From: Halothiobacillus neapolitanus c2
GTDB taxonomy: Bacteria > Pseudomonadota > Gammaproteobacteria > Halothiobacillales > Halothiobacillaceae
Assembly: GCF_000024765.1 (NCBI RefSeq)
Contig: NC_013422.1
Coordinates: 2,297,501-2,361,500 of the forward strand
DNA: 64,000 nucleotides
Direction of reading: 5' to 3'
Both the position numbers and the translations under genes were made by a program. The notes below the pieces were generated by a model, which ran no database searches, was not told the origin of the DNA, and saw only the letters and a list, made by a program, of their open reading frames with translations. Shown one piece after another: positions 1-9,398 of this stretch. The stretch's first letter is position 1. Every line of letters starts with the position of its first letter.

Positions 1-580
1 ACTTCTGGTCGGTACCCCCCAGTTCGACATCCGCTTTCAGCGCCACCGAGTCGTAACCCTGCACCAGTGGATACAAGAACTCATGGATCGCAATAGGCTG
101 ATGACCGGTATATCGCTTGGAAAAGTCATCCCGCTCCAACATGCGTGCCACGGTTTGACGACTCGCCAGCTCAATCAAATCGGCCGCCGTCATCGCGCCC
201 ATCCAGGTCGAATTGAACACGATTTCTGTTTTATCGGGGTCCAGAATCTTGAATATCTGGCGCTGATAGGTTTTTGCGTTTTCCTGCACTTGCTCCCGCG
301 TCAATGTCGGGCGGGTCGCACTTTTACCCGTCGGGTCGCCAATCATCCCGGTAAAGTCACCAATTAGAAATAGAATGTGATGACCCATCTGTTGAAATTG
401 GCGCAACTTGTTAATCAGTACCGTATGCCCGAGGTGCAAATCAGGGGCTGTCGGGTCAAAACCCGCCTTGATTCGTAGCGTACGGCCGGACTTCAGTCGC
501 TCGACCAAGTCCTGTTCCAACAAAATCTCTTCAGCGCCACGGCGTATCTCTTCCAACGCAGTCGTCAATCGGTTGTCCAC
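1..580 (-). CDS. tyrS: Tyrosyl-tRNA synthetase, N-terminal part (cut by window edge)
   Basis: Class I aminoacyl-tRNA synthetase that charges tRNA-Tyr in the cytoplasm. The visible 193 codons begin with GTG at 580; the codon just upstream but one is an in-frame TGA, so no longer start is possible. The HIGH-type ATP-binding motif appears as HLGH inside [12 protein letters not shown], followed by the Rossmann-fold segment [17 protein letters not shown] and the tyrosine pocket region up to [19 protein letters not shown], which is characteristic of TyrS. The KMSKS loop and the C-terminal RNA-binding domain lie beyond the left edge. It diverges from the M23 peptidase gene. Synteny of tyrS with an M23 peptidase and anmK is common in Gammaproteobacteria. 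Confidence 0.95.
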   Translation of the reverse strand, partial: MDNRLTTALEEIRRGAEEILLEQDLVERLKSGRTLRIKAGFDPTAPDLHLGHTVLINKLRQFQQMGHHILFLIGDFTGMIGDPTGKSATRPTLTREQVQENAKTYQRQIFKILDPDKTEIVFNSTWMGAMTAADLIELASRQTVARMLERDDFSKRYTGHQPIAIHEFLYPLVQGYDSVALKADVELGGTDQK

Positions 581-618
581 AATTCATCTCTCGTTACATT
601 GAAACCTTAAAGCAAGCC

Positions 619-647
619 TTGTATGGTACCCGTTTATATTAATAATA
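619..647 (+). promoter_or_regulatory. Candidate promoter for the M23 peptidase-anmK pair
   Basis: TTGTAT at 619-624 and ATAATA at 642-647 are separated by 17 bases, a sigma-70-like arrangement. Transcription would begin around 654, which lies downstream of the ATG at 652 and so favours the in-frame ATG at 667 as the true start. This is pattern matching only. Confidence 0.3.
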
Positions 648-651
648 CTGA

Positions 652-2139
652 ATGGAATACACCCCCATGGATTCACGCCCCCTGTTTGCGACTACTCGAA
701 AAAAAACGCGCATTGCCCCTTGGATTCGAGTCAGCGCCCTGATTTTAGGTGTTGGTTCGTTGGGCATGGTCATAGCCAAGATTTCGATCCCGACCGACCC
801 TGCTCTTGATCAGCGCATTGATCTGAGTATCGCCGATGCGATTGCGCCGACGCCGCCAGAACCCGACCTCGTATCACAATCGACAAACAACGCCCCTTCC
901 GCAGAATCCCCAACTTCCACAGCCTCGCTATTCAATGAAGACCCGCTGCCCGACCCGGCACTCACACTGACCCTGCCTCAAACGCCACCAGATGAACCCA
1001 CGGAACCAGCACCGGTTGCTACCACCATCAAGGTCAAATCCGGTGACAGCCTGTCGACGATCTTTTCTCGTTTGGGCCTGAACTATCAGACAGTCTCAGA
1101 CGTCATTGCGGTCGGCGACCAAGCCGCACCGCTCAAGAATCTGCGCCCTGGCGACCAGCTCAATGTAGAGTTGACACCAGACAATCAACTGCTCGCCATC
1201 AACTACCAACTGGCTCCCAACAAGACCCTAAGCATCCGCCGAGACGCAAACGACCAGTTCACCGCGGACAAGATCGTTCTCCCGATGGAAACACGCCTGA
1301 CCACTGCGGAAGGCGTTATCGACAGTTCTTTATACCAATCTGCAATCGAATCGGGCTTATCCGCAAACATGGTTATGGAACTGGCCGACATTTTTGGCTG
1401 GAAGATCAACTTCCTGAAAGACGTCCAAAACGGTGATCACTTCCGGATCGTGTATGAAGAGAAATATGTCAACGGCAAGCATGTAGACACCGGCGCTGTT
1501 GTCGCTGCAGAATTCGTCAACAATGGCAAAACCTATCAGGCCGTGCGTTATACCGCTCCAAATGGAAAAACCGGCTATTACGAACCCAACGGCGCGAGCT
1601 TGGCGCGCGGTTTTCTGCGTTATCCAGTCGCATTTTCAAGAATCAGCTCGAAATTCAATATGCACCGCATGCACCCGCTCTATCATAAGATCAGGGCACA
1701 TAAAGGCGTGGACTTTGCAGCGCCCACGGGCACACCTATCCACGCCGCAGGCCGTGGAAAAATCGAGTTTATCGGCTGGCAGCACGGTTACGGCAAGGTC
1801 ATCAAAATCAAACATGATGGCGGCTTCGAAACGGTTTATGGTCACATGTCCCGCTTCAACAACCAGCTAAAACGTGGCAGCAGCGTCGATATGGGCGAGA
1901 CAATCGGCTACGTCGGGATGACAGGGGCCGCAACCGGCCCGCATCTGCATTATGAATTTCACGTCAAGGGCGTATACACCGATCCGCTGGTAGCCAAACT
2001 GCCGGAAGCCAACCCGATTCCCTCGAAATATCGACAGGATTTCCTCGCCCAGACACAGTCCGCCTTGGATTTAATGGCCAAGGATGAGCGTCAGGCAGCA
2101 CAAACCGTAACGAACACCGTCACTGCCACGGCGGACTAG
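652..2139 (+). CDS. M23 family murein endopeptidase with LysM/OapA-like domain (MepM-like)
   Basis: Predicted zinc endopeptidase that cuts peptide cross-links in peptidoglycan from the periplasmic side. A short basic N terminus is followed by one membrane-anchor or signal segment (about residues 25-45), a Pro/Thr-rich linker, a LysM/OapA-like domain beginning at VKSGDSLSTIFSRLGL (about residue 125), and a C-terminal lysostaphin-like M23 domain. Its zinc ligands are visible: HxxxD at residues 350-354 (HKGVD), His398 in GHMSRF, and HLH at 431-433. The architecture and length match gammaproteobacterial MepM/YebA-type enzymes. The ATG at 667 is an alternative start. anmK begins five bases after the stop, so cell-wall cutting and muropeptide recycling are probably co-expressed. 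Confidence 0.88.
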   Translation: MEYTPMDSRPLFATTRKKTRIAPWIRVSALILGVGSLGMVIAKISIPTDPALDQRIDLSIADAIAPTPPEPDLVSQSTNNAPSAESPTSTASLFNEDPLPDPALTLTLPQTPPDEPTEPAPVATTIKVKSGDSLSTIFSRLGLNYQTVSDVIAVGDQAAPLKNLRPGDQLNVELTPDNQLLAINYQLAPNKTLSIRRDANDQFTADKIVLPMETRLTTAEGVIDSSLYQSAIESGLSANMVMELADIFGWKINFLKDVQNGDHFRIVYEEKYVNGKHVDTGAVVAAEFVNNGKTYQAVRYTAPNGKTGYYEPNGASLARGFLRYPVAFSRISSKFNMHRMHPLYHKIRAHKGVDFAAPTGTPIHAAGRGKIEFIGWQHGYGKVIKIKHDGGFETVYGHMSRFNNQLKRGSSVDMGETIGYVGMTGAATGPHLHYEFHVKGVYTDPLVAKLPEANPIPSKYRQDFLAQTQSALDLMAKDERQAAQTVTNTVTATAD

Positions 2140-2144
2140 TTCCG

Positions 2145-3320
2145 ATGTCTCCCTTCTCTGACTTGGCCGCGCGCGCAGAAAAAGGGGTATTCATTGGTGT
2201 GATGTCGGGCACCAGCATGGATGGTATCGATGCCTGCGCCGTAGATTTTTCCGGCAAACGTGCGCGCGTCATTGCGCACCAGACTCTCGATCTGGGCGAT
2301 TTGGCTGGAGAGATGCGCCTGCTGGCACTCGGCAAAACGCCCGACCACATCGACGCGATCGATTTTCTCGGTCTATTGGATGCCCGAATGGCTGAACACG
2401 TAGGCAAATGTGTTTTGGCACTGCTATCAGAACATCACATTCAAGCCAGTGATGTCGTTGCCATTGGCAGTCACGGCCAGACAATCCGCCACCGTCCGGC
2501 ATCATCACCGTCTTTTACCCTGCAAATTGGCGACCCGAATGTGATTGCCGAGCGGACAGGTATTAATGTCATCGCAGACTTCCGGCGCCGTGACATGGCG
2601 GCAGGTGGACAAGGCGCGCCATTGGTCCCGCCCGCGCACAGGGCGCTCTTTGGCGCAAAAGAAGACGAAGACAGCACCCTTATTACCGTCAACCTGGGCG
2701 GCATTGCCAATATTGCCGTGATGGCGCCGGACACCCCTTTACTCGGGTTTGATACAGGCCCGGCAAATACCTTGATGGATGCATGGATAAAACACCATCG
2801 AGGGCTTTCGTTCGACGAGAACGGGCAATGGGCCGCGAGCGGAAAGCCGAATAAGCCCCTGCTTCAACACCTGCTGAACGAACCGTTTTTCCAACAAGCA
2901 GCGCCCAAATCAACAGGTATCGAGTTATTCAATCTCGAATGGCTTCGAACACAGGCTTCCACTTGGTTGGAAACACTACCGCCTGAAGACATTCAAGCCA
3001 CGTTGGCTTCACTAACAGCGCACACCATAGCCGAATCACTACGCCCTTGGCTTGCTGCCGATTCTGAGCCATTGGTCGTTTTGGCAGGAGGTGGCGCCAG
3101 AAACCAATTTCTCACCGATCAGATTCAAGATGCAATTCACGACATACGAGCAGGAACGCGGGTCGAAACCAGCGATCTGTTCGGGATTGATCCTCAATGC
3201 GTGGAGTGCGCCGCTTTTGCCTGGCTGGCGCGGCAATTCTTGCTGGGAGAAGGGGGCAACGCCCCTTCGGTGACAGGGGCGGAAGGCCTGCGCATTCTGG
3301 GTGGGTTTTTCCCAGCCTAG
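2145..3320 (+). CDS. anmK: Anhydro-N-acetylmuramic acid kinase
   Basis: Phosphorylates and hydrolytically opens 1,6-anhydro-N-acetylmuramic acid, returning cell-wall sugar to MurNAc-6-phosphate in the cytoplasm. The N-terminal signature GVMSGTSMDGIDACAVDF (residues about 17-34) and the ASKHA-fold motifs GQTIRHRP, NLGGIANIAV, GFDTGPANTLMDAW and LAGGGARNQFL are all present, and the 391-residue length is usual for the family. It directly follows the M23 peptidase gene and ends 19 bases before the convergent gltA. No obvious intrinsic terminator separates the two, although GGAAGGC at 3281 and GCCTTCC at 3322 could pair around the anmK stop. Confidence 0.96.
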   Translation: MSPFSDLAARAEKGVFIGVMSGTSMDGIDACAVDFSGKRARVIAHQTLDLGDLAGEMRLLALGKTPDHIDAIDFLGLLDARMAEHVGKCVLALLSEHHIQASDVVAIGSHGQTIRHRPASSPSFTLQIGDPNVIAERTGINVIADFRRRDMAAGGQGAPLVPPAHRALFGAKEDEDSTLITVNLGGIANIAVMAPDTPLLGFDTGPANTLMDAWIKHHRGLSFDENGQWAASGKPNKPLLQHLLNEPFFQQAAPKSTGIELFNLEWLRTQASTWLETLPPEDIQATLASLTAHTIAESLRPWLAADSEPLVVLAGGGARNQFLTDQIQDAIHDIRAGTRVETSDLFGIDPQCVECAAFAWLARQFLLGEGGNAPSVTGAEGLRILGGFFPA

Positions 3321-3339
3321 AGCCTTCCTATCTTGCGAA

Positions 3340-4509
3340 TCAACGCGACGACATGGGCTGATAGCTGCGCGGCTCGTAGCCTTGGTAGATTTGCGTCGGG
3401 CGGAAGATACGGTTATTGGCGATTTGCTCTTTCCAGTGTGCCAACCAACCTGCCGTGCGGGAAATCGCAAAGATTGGGGTGAACTGATCCCTCGGAATAC
3501 CCAGCGCTTCGTACAGCAGGCCCGAATAGAAATCTACATTCGGGAAAATGCCCTTCGGAGCCAAACGCTCCTCGGCGCAACGTTCCAACGCCATTGCGAT
3601 TTCGTACAGTGGCGAAATCTGGCCGCTGCGGTGCTCGCGTAACTGCTCGAGCAAACCTTGCAAAATATCGGCCCGTGGATCCTTGACCTTATATTCGCGA
3701 TGCCCAAACCCCCAGACCACCTGTTTGTTTGCCAGGCGCTGATCCAGCCAGTCGGATACTTTTTCGACCGAGCCGATTTCATCCAGCATGTTCAGTACAC
3801 GCTGGTTGGCGCCGCCATGCAGAGGCCCCGCCAGCGTACCGATGGCCGATGCAACCACGAGATTCGGCGGCGCGAGGGTGGAGCCGCAAACCAGAGCAGA
3901 GAAGGTAGACGCGTTGATGGTGTGTTCTGCGTGCAACACCAGGCAGGCATCCATGATGCGCGCCTCAACCGGATCGGGTTCACGCTCGTTCATCATGTAC
4001 AGGAAATTTTCGGCATAGGTGAGGTCGGTGCGCGGTTGCACCGGATCGTCGCCACGCCGGATGTGCTCCCACATCGCCACCAGCGTCGCCATACTCGCGA
4101 GAATTTTCACGATCATCTGCTCGACAAACTCACTGTCGGCATTGACGCCATTGGCCGTCATCCGCTCTTGGCCCGGATAGAACATGCCCAAACTCGCGAC
4201 ACAGGTTTGAAGCGCCTCCATGGGGTGTCCATCAATCGGCAGAAACTTCATGATGTCACGCACGTTGTACTTTACGCGGCGGTTGGCACGCAGTTCCGCA
4301 TCGAAACGCGCCAGTTCATCTGTTTCGGGCAACCCGCCATTGATCAGTATCCAGGCGGTCTCTTCGAAACTGCTGAATCGAGCTAAGTCGACGATGGGAA
4401 ACCCGCGGTACGTGAGCAGGCCGACCTGTCCATCCAGAAAGGAAATGGCGGACTCCGTGGCGGGCACGCCCTTGAGACCGGGCACATACCCGTTTTGCAC
4501 TTTATCCAT
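3340..4509 (-). CDS. gltA: Citrate synthase
   Basis: Condenses acetyl-CoA and oxaloacetate to citrate, the entry step of the TCA cycle. The 389-residue protein is of the shorter citrate synthase class rather than the longer NADH-inhibited E. coli type. Catalytic segments are visible: the first histidine in GPLHGGANQ, the second in GFGHREYKVKDPRA, and the aspartate in NVDFYSGLLYEALGIP. A 2-methylcitrate synthase role cannot be wholly excluded by eye, but no prp genes are nearby. The start is supported by GAGG six bases upstream. It lies nine bases after erpA and is probably the last gene of an argC-erpA-gltA transcript. Confidence 0.92.
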   Translation of the reverse strand: MDKVQNGYVPGLKGVPATESAISFLDGQVGLLTYRGFPIVDLARFSSFEETAWILINGGLPETDELARFDAELRANRRVKYNVRDIMKFLPIDGHPMEALQTCVASLGMFYPGQERMTANGVNADSEFVEQMIVKILASMATLVAMWEHIRRGDDPVQPRTDLTYAENFLYMMNEREPDPVEARIMDACLVLHAEHTINASTFSALVCGSTLAPPNLVVASAIGTLAGPLHGGANQRVLNMLDEIGSVEKVSDWLDQRLANKQVVWGFGHREYKVKDPRADILQGLLEQLREHRSGQISPLYEIAMALERCAEERLAPKGIFPNVDFYSGLLYEALGIPRDQFTPIFAISRTAGWLAHWKEQIANNRIFRPTQIYQGYEPRSYQPMSSR

Positions 4510-4518
4510 GAAGAACCT

Positions 4519-4884
4519 CTAAATCGAGAAGGATGAACCACAACCGCAGGTGGTCGATGCCATCGGGTTACGGATCACAAACTGAGCTCCCGTTATGTCT
4601 TCTTTATAATCAATCTCGGCACCTTCAAGGTACTGAATGCTCATGGGATCGACGAGTAAGGTCACGCCCCCGCGTTCCACCTGTGCGTCGTCTTCCTGCG
4701 CGGCCTCTTCAAACATGAAGCCGTACTGGAACCCAGAACAACCGCCACCGGTTATGAAGACACGAAGCTTCAAATCGGGATTACCTTCTTCCTCGATCAA
4801 ACTGCGCACTTTATTGGCGGCATTTTCGGTAAAAATCAGTGGCGCTTCGTCCACTGCTGCTTCAATCACTTCTGTATTCATCAT
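4519..4884 (-). CDS. erpA: Iron-sulfur cluster insertion protein ErpA
   Basis: A-type carrier that delivers Fe-S clusters to apoproteins, including the isoprenoid enzyme IspG, which is encoded at 61 kb of this window. The three conserved cysteines are present in [10 protein letters not shown] and in the C-terminal CGCGSS. The start is one of two adjacent ATGs (4884 or 4881); GGAG lies four and seven bases upstream respectively, so 4881 has the better spacing. A longer open frame reaches 5001 and overlaps argC but has no family support. The protein has about 121 residues, normal for ErpA. It sits between argC and gltA on the same strand. Confidence 0.93.
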   Translation of the reverse strand: MMNTEVIEAAVDEAPLIFTENAANKVRSLIEEEGNPDLKLRVFITGGGCSGFQYGFMFEEAAQEDDAQVERGGVTLLVDPMSIQYLEGAEIDYKEDITGAQFVIRNPMASTTCGCGSSFSI

Positions 4885-4975
4885 TTCACTCCAGAATTCT
4901 GGCCGGTTTAAACCCGAAACATGGGTTCCATCATGGCCCAAAAGTCGAGCAGATGCTAAACTTTCGTTGTGTTTT

Positions 4976-6010
4976 TCACGGGGACAGGGCGACCAGATCA
5001 AGCCCTTGTTGCTCGGGAAAGCCCAGCATCAGGTTCATATTCTGCACGGCTTGACCCGCCGCGCCCTTGACCAAATTATCGATGACCGAACTGATGACCA
5101 ATGTTGCCGCACCCTGAGGCCGGAAAATCGCCATCCGGCACAAGTTATTGCCACGCACGCTGCGGGTTTCGGGGTGACTGCCCGGCGGCATGACATCAAC
5201 GAATGGCTCCGCATCGTAATAGGCTTCATATAACTGCTGCACATCCGCGGTCGGTTCTCCGACCAGTGGAATATACAGGCTCACTTCGATACCACGCACC
5301 ATCGGTATCAAATGAGGCACAAAAGTTAACCCGATGGAACGCTCTGCCACTGCGGCGAGGGTCTGCACAATTTCGGGCTGATGGCGGTGACCATTGGCCG
5401 AGTATGCCTTGAAGCTCTCACCCGCTTCGGCCATCAGCATCGGCACCTCAGCCTTGCGACCGGCGCCACTGGTACCGGATTTAGAATCGGCAACCAGCCG
5501 GTCATGATCGACCCAGGCCTGCCCCATCAACGGCAACAGCCCAAGCGTTGTCGCGGTAACATGGCAGCCGGGGTTCGCCACCAGTTCAGCATCGCGGATT
5601 TCATCACGATACAGTTCCGGCAAGCCATACACGGCACGCTCAACCCAATCTGGTGAAGCGTGGCTCATGCCGTACCATTTCGACCAGACATCCAGATCCT
5701 TGATCCGATAATCCGCCGCAAGATCAATCACCTTAACGCCTTGAGCAAGAAGCTCGGGCGCCTGCTGCATGGCGATACCATTCGGCGTGGCGAAAAAGAC
5801 AAGATCGCAATCGGCAAGGTTCGCCTCATCCGGGGCGGTAAAACATAAATCAATTGCACCGCGCAGATTCGGATACATGGCATCCACGCGCGACCCTGCA
5901 TCGCCGCGGGAGGTAATGGCCGTAATCTCCACCCCGCCATGACGTGCCAGCAAGCGCATTAATTCGACGCCGGTGTAGCCCGTTCCTCCGACAATGCCAA
6001 TTTTCTTCAT
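4976..6010 (-). CDS. argC: N-acetyl-gamma-glutamyl-phosphate reductase
   Basis: NADPH-dependent reductase of arginine biosynthesis that converts N-acetylglutamyl phosphate to the semialdehyde. The Rossmann motif [14 protein letters not shown] starts at residue 8. The catalytic cysteine lies in [13 protein letters not shown] (about residue 148). The substrate-site segment HRHQPEI is also recognisable. The length of 344 residues matches the long ArgC type. It is the first gene of the minus-strand set argC-erpA-gltA and diverges from the chloride channel gene. argH, a later step of the same pathway, lies 8.6 kb away on the other strand. Confidence 0.96.
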   Translation of the reverse strand: MKKIGIVGGTGYTGVELMRLLARHGGVEITAITSRGDAGSRVDAMYPNLRGAIDLCFTAPDEANLADCDLVFFATPNGIAMQQAPELLAQGVKVIDLAADYRIKDLDVWSKWYGMSHASPDWVERAVYGLPELYRDEIRDAELVANPGCHVTATTLGLLPLMGQAWVDHDRLVADSKSGTSGAGRKAEVPMLMAEAGESFKAYSANGHRHQPEIVQTLAAVAERSIGLTFVPHLIPMVRGIEVSLYIPLVGEPTADVQQLYEAYYDAEPFVDVMPPGSHPETRSVRGNNLCRMAIFRPQGAATLVISSVIDNLVKGAAGQAVQNMNLMLGFPEQQGLDLVALSP

Positions 6011-6029
6011 GTTTTACTCCCCACAAATG

Positions 6030-6057
6030 GCCCCTAAGAAATAGCCCCTAAGAAATA
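6030..6057. repeat. Perfect 14-bp tandem duplication between argC and the ClC gene
   Basis: The unit gcccctaagaaata occurs twice without a gap (6030-6043 and 6044-6057) in the divergent promoter region. Similar duplications with a 13-14 bp period occur at 21.9, 47.8 and 56.7 kb. Confidence 0.9.
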
Positions 6058-6124
6058 GCAAATAATTCATCTATAACGCATCATAACAAAGCTTCATGAA
6101 TGGATTGGGTAAACGAGGAATCCC

Positions 6125-7939
6125 GTGCGCAACAAAATCCGCGTCATTTTAGACCCACTCAGACTCAGACTTGCCAGCCCAGATGCCCTCACCCCCATGG
6201 CTATTTTAGGCTTGTTTGCCGGTATCGTCGCTTCAGCATTGGTTACGCTCTTTCGCTTTACGCTGGAATCACTGCAGATTTATTTCCTGGGGTTGCCGAG
6301 TCCGGATAATTATTCCGCGCTGCCAATCGAGTGGCGATTCTGGTTACCCACGCTGGGCGGAATAATCCTTGGCGTCGCGTTTATGCTGATCCCTCAAGCC
6401 GCCCGTGCGGTTGGCGTGGGCTTTGTGATCATCCGGTTTCACCGTTCTCAAGCAGACCTACCCTGGCCGAATGCGATTGTGCAATTTTTCAGCGCCGTCT
6501 GGGGGCTTCTGGTGGGGTTGTCGAATGGACGAGAAGGACCCGGTGTGCATTTGGGCGCAACGGCCGGGAGCTTGCTGGGTCAGCGCCTGGATTTACCCCA
6601 AAACAGCGTGCGCACCTTGGTTGGCTGTGGTGCGGCAGCGGCCATCGCCGCATCATTTAACACGCCGCTGGCCGCCGTCATCCTCGTGCTTGAATTAATT
6701 GTCCGGCAGTACACGCTTGCCACATTCATTCCCATCATTCTGGCTTCATCGGCTGGCGCACTATTTTCCACTCTGTTTTTTGGTGACAATCCGGCTTTTA
6801 ACATCCAGCTTTACCACTCACTTGCCTTGTGGGAAATACCGGTCTTGGTTCTACTCGGTCTGGTCATCGGTGCCTTCTCTGCTGCCTACACCCACATCGC
6901 CGAGGTGTCGATTCATAGAACCTGGAAATGGCCGGTCTGGCTTCGATTTGGCTTGATCGGCATCATTACCGGGCTTGTGGGGATGTACCTGCCTCAAATC
7001 ATGAGCATCAGTTACGACTCGGTCGGGTTGGCTGCCGGGGCTAAATTCACCCTGCTTTTGCTGCTGTTCCTGATTGTCGCCAAGCTGCTACTCAGTGCGC
7101 TGACTTTAGGCTTTGGACTGCCGCTGGGCTCGATCGGCCCGACCCTTGTTATCGGTGGGTTCACCGGAAGTGCATTTGGCACGGTGTTGTTAAGTTTTAC
7201 CCAGATTCCGATCAGCGATGTGGCCTACTACACGGTGTTGGGCATGGGGGCCATGATGGGCGCAACGCTGCAAGCACCCCTGGCGGCGCTGACGGCCGTG
7301 ATTGAACTCACGGGGGACACGGGCACCATCATGCCCGCGATGGTCACGATCATTATTGCCAGCCTCACCAGCCGGACACTTTTTGGCAAAGATGGCATCT
7401 ACGATGCGGTACTCTTTGCCAACAGCCAACAACTGCGACTGCTCTCGCTTTGGCACAATGCAAACGATATTGCGATCAGCAGCATCATCAACCGCAACTT
7501 TACCGAAACAACAGCCCAGTGCTCCGTCAGCGATCTACAGAAATTGAAGACCGCCACCCCGGAATGGCTGGTGGTTCGAGATGATAGTCGTCAGCCCATC
7601 GGGGTGATTTCAGGCTACGAGCTGGATCGCTTTGTGACCACGCTTACCAACCATAACCCGCCAGAAGAAACTGCATCGGAAGACGTAAAGCTGCCGGAAA
7701 CGCCGGGGGCAGACACACGCCATGACGAGCCAGAACCTGCCGAACGCATCGTTGATCTGACCACCGAATTGACCATGTTCCCGGCCAAGGCGGTCGATAT
7801 TGGCCTGACTCTGATCGAAGCCCGTGAACTCATGCGCGCAAATAAGGTCGATGTCCTGATCGGTCAACGCACGACTGTCCCGCCATTCAAGCGGACTTTT
7901 GGCGTACTGACCCGCAGTTCGCTTGAAGAGCAGGCATAA
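6125..7939 (+). CDS. ClC-family chloride channel or H+/Cl- antiporter with C-terminal CBS-like region
   Basis: Inner-membrane anion channel or antiporter of about ten or more helices. The start is GTG. Filter motifs are visible: GREGPGVHLGA (near residue 134), whose glutamate corresponds to the gating glutamate of E. coli ClC, FNTPLAAVILVLELI, and GSIGPTLVIGGFTG near residue 335 in place of the usual GGIFAP-type motif. After the last helix, about 170 residues form a cytoplasmic region with two CBS-like halves (TAQCSVSDLQKLKTATPEWLVV and a second near IGLTLIEARELMRANKVDVLI), separated by an acidic linker. CBS pairs often bind adenine nucleotides, so regulation by energy state is plausible. Whether it is a channel or an exchanger cannot be read from sequence alone. 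Confidence 0.88.
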   Translation: MRNKIRVILDPLRLRLASPDALTPMAILGLFAGIVASALVTLFRFTLESLQIYFLGLPSPDNYSALPIEWRFWLPTLGGIILGVAFMLIPQAARAVGVGFVIIRFHRSQADLPWPNAIVQFFSAVWGLLVGLSNGREGPGVHLGATAGSLLGQRLDLPQNSVRTLVGCGAAAAIAASFNTPLAAVILVLELIVRQYTLATFIPIILASSAGALFSTLFFGDNPAFNIQLYHSLALWEIPVLVLLGLVIGAFSAAYTHIAEVSIHRTWKWPVWLRFGLIGIITGLVGMYLPQIMSISYDSVGLAAGAKFTLLLLLFLIVAKLLLSALTLGFGLPLGSIGPTLVIGGFTGSAFGTVLLSFTQIPISDVAYYTVLGMGAMMGATLQAPLAALTAVIELTGDTGTIMPAMVTIIIASLTSRTLFGKDGIYDAVLFANSQQLRLLSLWHNANDIAISSIINRNFTETTAQCSVSDLQKLKTATPEWLVVRDDSRQPIGVISGYELDRFVTTLTNHNPPEETASEDVKLPETPGADTRHDEPEPAERIVDLTTELTMFPAKAVDIGLTLIEARELMRANKVDVLIGQRTTVPPFKRTFGVLTRSSLEEQA

Positions 7940-7989
7940 CCGGCCACAACAGAACGATACCCCGGCCAAGTACACATCCAGGTGAAACC

Positions 7990-8508
7990 ATGAATGCAGA
8001 ACCCAATTTCTCCGCCCAACGTCGCCTGCTGATCGGTGGCGCCGCGCTCGGGCTCTTCAGTGCCCTAACCGGTTGCTCGACCGAAACGCCCGTCAATCTC
8101 AGTGGGCTCGCGGTACAAAACCTGGACGGCAAACCCGTCGAACTGTCATCTCTGCTCGGCAAGCCGACCGCCATCACCTTCTGGGCAACAACCTGCCCCG
8201 GTTGTGTGGAAGAAATTCCGCACATGATCGCGCTGTACGACAAGTTTTCGGCCAAAGGGGTCAATGTAGTCGGCATGGCGATGTCTTATGACTCACTCAA
8301 CCAGCTCAAGGCCATGGTATCGGAAAAGAAAATCCCCTATACCGTGTTGCAGGACAAAACCGGTGCTGCCGCCGCCGCGTTCGGGCCGGTTCGTCTGACA
8401 CCCACGTTCTTCGTGCTGGATGCCAAGGGCAATATTCGCTACCAGAAGATCGGGCCATTCGATAAAACCCGCGTCGATCAACTACTGACTGCGTTAACCT
8501 CAAGCTAA
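7990..8508 (+). CDS. TlpA/ResA-like thioredoxin-fold lipoprotein
   Basis: Predicted periplasmic, membrane-tethered thiol-disulfide oxidoreductase of the AhpC/TSA-redoxin superfamily. Residues about 12-32 form a signal with a twin arginine (QRRLLIGGAALGLF) and a lipobox ending LTGC, so it may be a Tat-exported lipoprotein. The active site is CPGC in FWATTCPGCVEEIP, and the cis-proline segment is RLTPTFFVLD. Such proteins keep cysteines reduced for cytochrome c assembly or repair periplasmic disulfides; the specific partner is unknown. It follows the chloride channel by 50 bases and may share its transcript. Confidence 0.82.
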   Translation: MNAEPNFSAQRRLLIGGAALGLFSALTGCSTETPVNLSGLAVQNLDGKPVELSSLLGKPTAITFWATTCPGCVEEIPHMIALYDKFSAKGVNVVGMAMSYDSLNQLKAMVSEKKIPYTVLQDKTGAAAAAFGPVRLTPTFFVLDAKGNIRYQKIGPFDKTRVDQLLTALTSS

Positions 8509-8615
8509 AAAATCACTTTCAGGCAAGTCCGCATGGCTAACAGCCAGCGTGGGATCGGCGTGCCCGGATTTGGTACACTTGAGTTTCTATTTCTACGCAG
8601 CCAACGGCCAAAATC

Positions 8616-9398
8616 ATGAGCATCATCATTAAAACGCCGGAACAAATTGAAAAAATCCGTCGTGCCAGCCTGCTGGCGACAGAAGTCCTGAATCTGCTTC
8701 GGCCGCTGGTCCTCGCGGGCGCTACGACCGACGAACTAAACTCGGTAGCACACAAGCACATCACCGAAGTGCAGGGCGGTGTGCCGGCCACTTTGGGTTA
8801 TCACGGTTTCCCCAAATCGCTGTGTACCTCACTCAACCACCAGGTCTGTCACGGCATTCCCGGCCCCCGAAAACTGGAAAACGGCGATATCATGAATATC
8901 GACGTCACCGTTATCAAGGAAGGCTGGTACGGCGATACATCCGCCATGTACACCGTCGGCACGCCATCCATCCGGGCGCAACGACTAATCGACGTGACCT
9001 ATGACGCCATGATGCGCGGCATCGAGGAAGTCAGGCCGGGCGCAACATTGGGTGATATCGGCGCGGCCATTCAGAAAGTGGCCGAATCCAGTGGGTTTTC
9101 CGTCGTTCGCGAATATTGCGGCCACGGTCTGGGGCAAAGTTTCCACGAGGATCCTCAGGTCTTGCACTATGGCAAGCGGGGCGAAGGCATTCGACTGGAG
9201 CCCGGCATGGTGTTCACCATTGAGCCGATGATCAACGCGGGCAAACGCGACATCAAACTCCTGAACGACGGCTGGACTGTCGTCACCAAGGATCACTCCC
9301 TATCGGCGCAGTGGGAACATACGATTGCGGTCACCGAAGACGGCTTCGATATCTTGAGTGGCGACTCCCGTCCCGCCAGCATGATATTGCCCACATGA
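8616..9398 (+). CDS. map: Methionine aminopeptidase, type I
   Basis: Removes the initiator methionine from nascent proteins. The metal ligands of the pita-bread fold are visible: two aspartates in IDVTVIKEGWYGDTS, histidine in GHGLGQSFHEDP, glutamate in FTIEPMI and glutamate in WEHTIAVTEDG. The substrate-side histidine is in NHQVCHGIPG. Its 260 residues match the family. The stop codon overlaps the glnD start as ATGA, indicating translational coupling with the next gene. This map-glnD order is common in Gammaproteobacteria. Confidence 0.97.
   Translation: MSIIIKTPEQIEKIRRASLLATEVLNLLRPLVLAGATTDELNSVAHKHITEVQGGVPATLGYHGFPKSLCTSLNHQVCHGIPGPRKLENGDIMNIDVTVIKEGWYGDTSAMYTVGTPSIRAQRLIDVTYDAMMRGIEEVRPGATLGDIGAAIQKVAESSGFSVVREYCGHGLGQSFHEDPQVLHYGKRGEGIRLEPGMVFTIEPMINAGKRDIKLLNDGWTVVTKDHSLSAQWEHTIAVTEDGFDILSGDSRPASMILPT

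Noticed and set aside
3658-4386. 242-codon plus-strand open frame over gltA
   Set aside because: Antisense to a well-supported citrate synthase, with low-complexity composition and no family features.
9311-9394. Extended glnD start inside map
   Set aside because: The extension has no family support, and the ATG at 9395 overlaps the map stop as ATGA, a typical coupled start.
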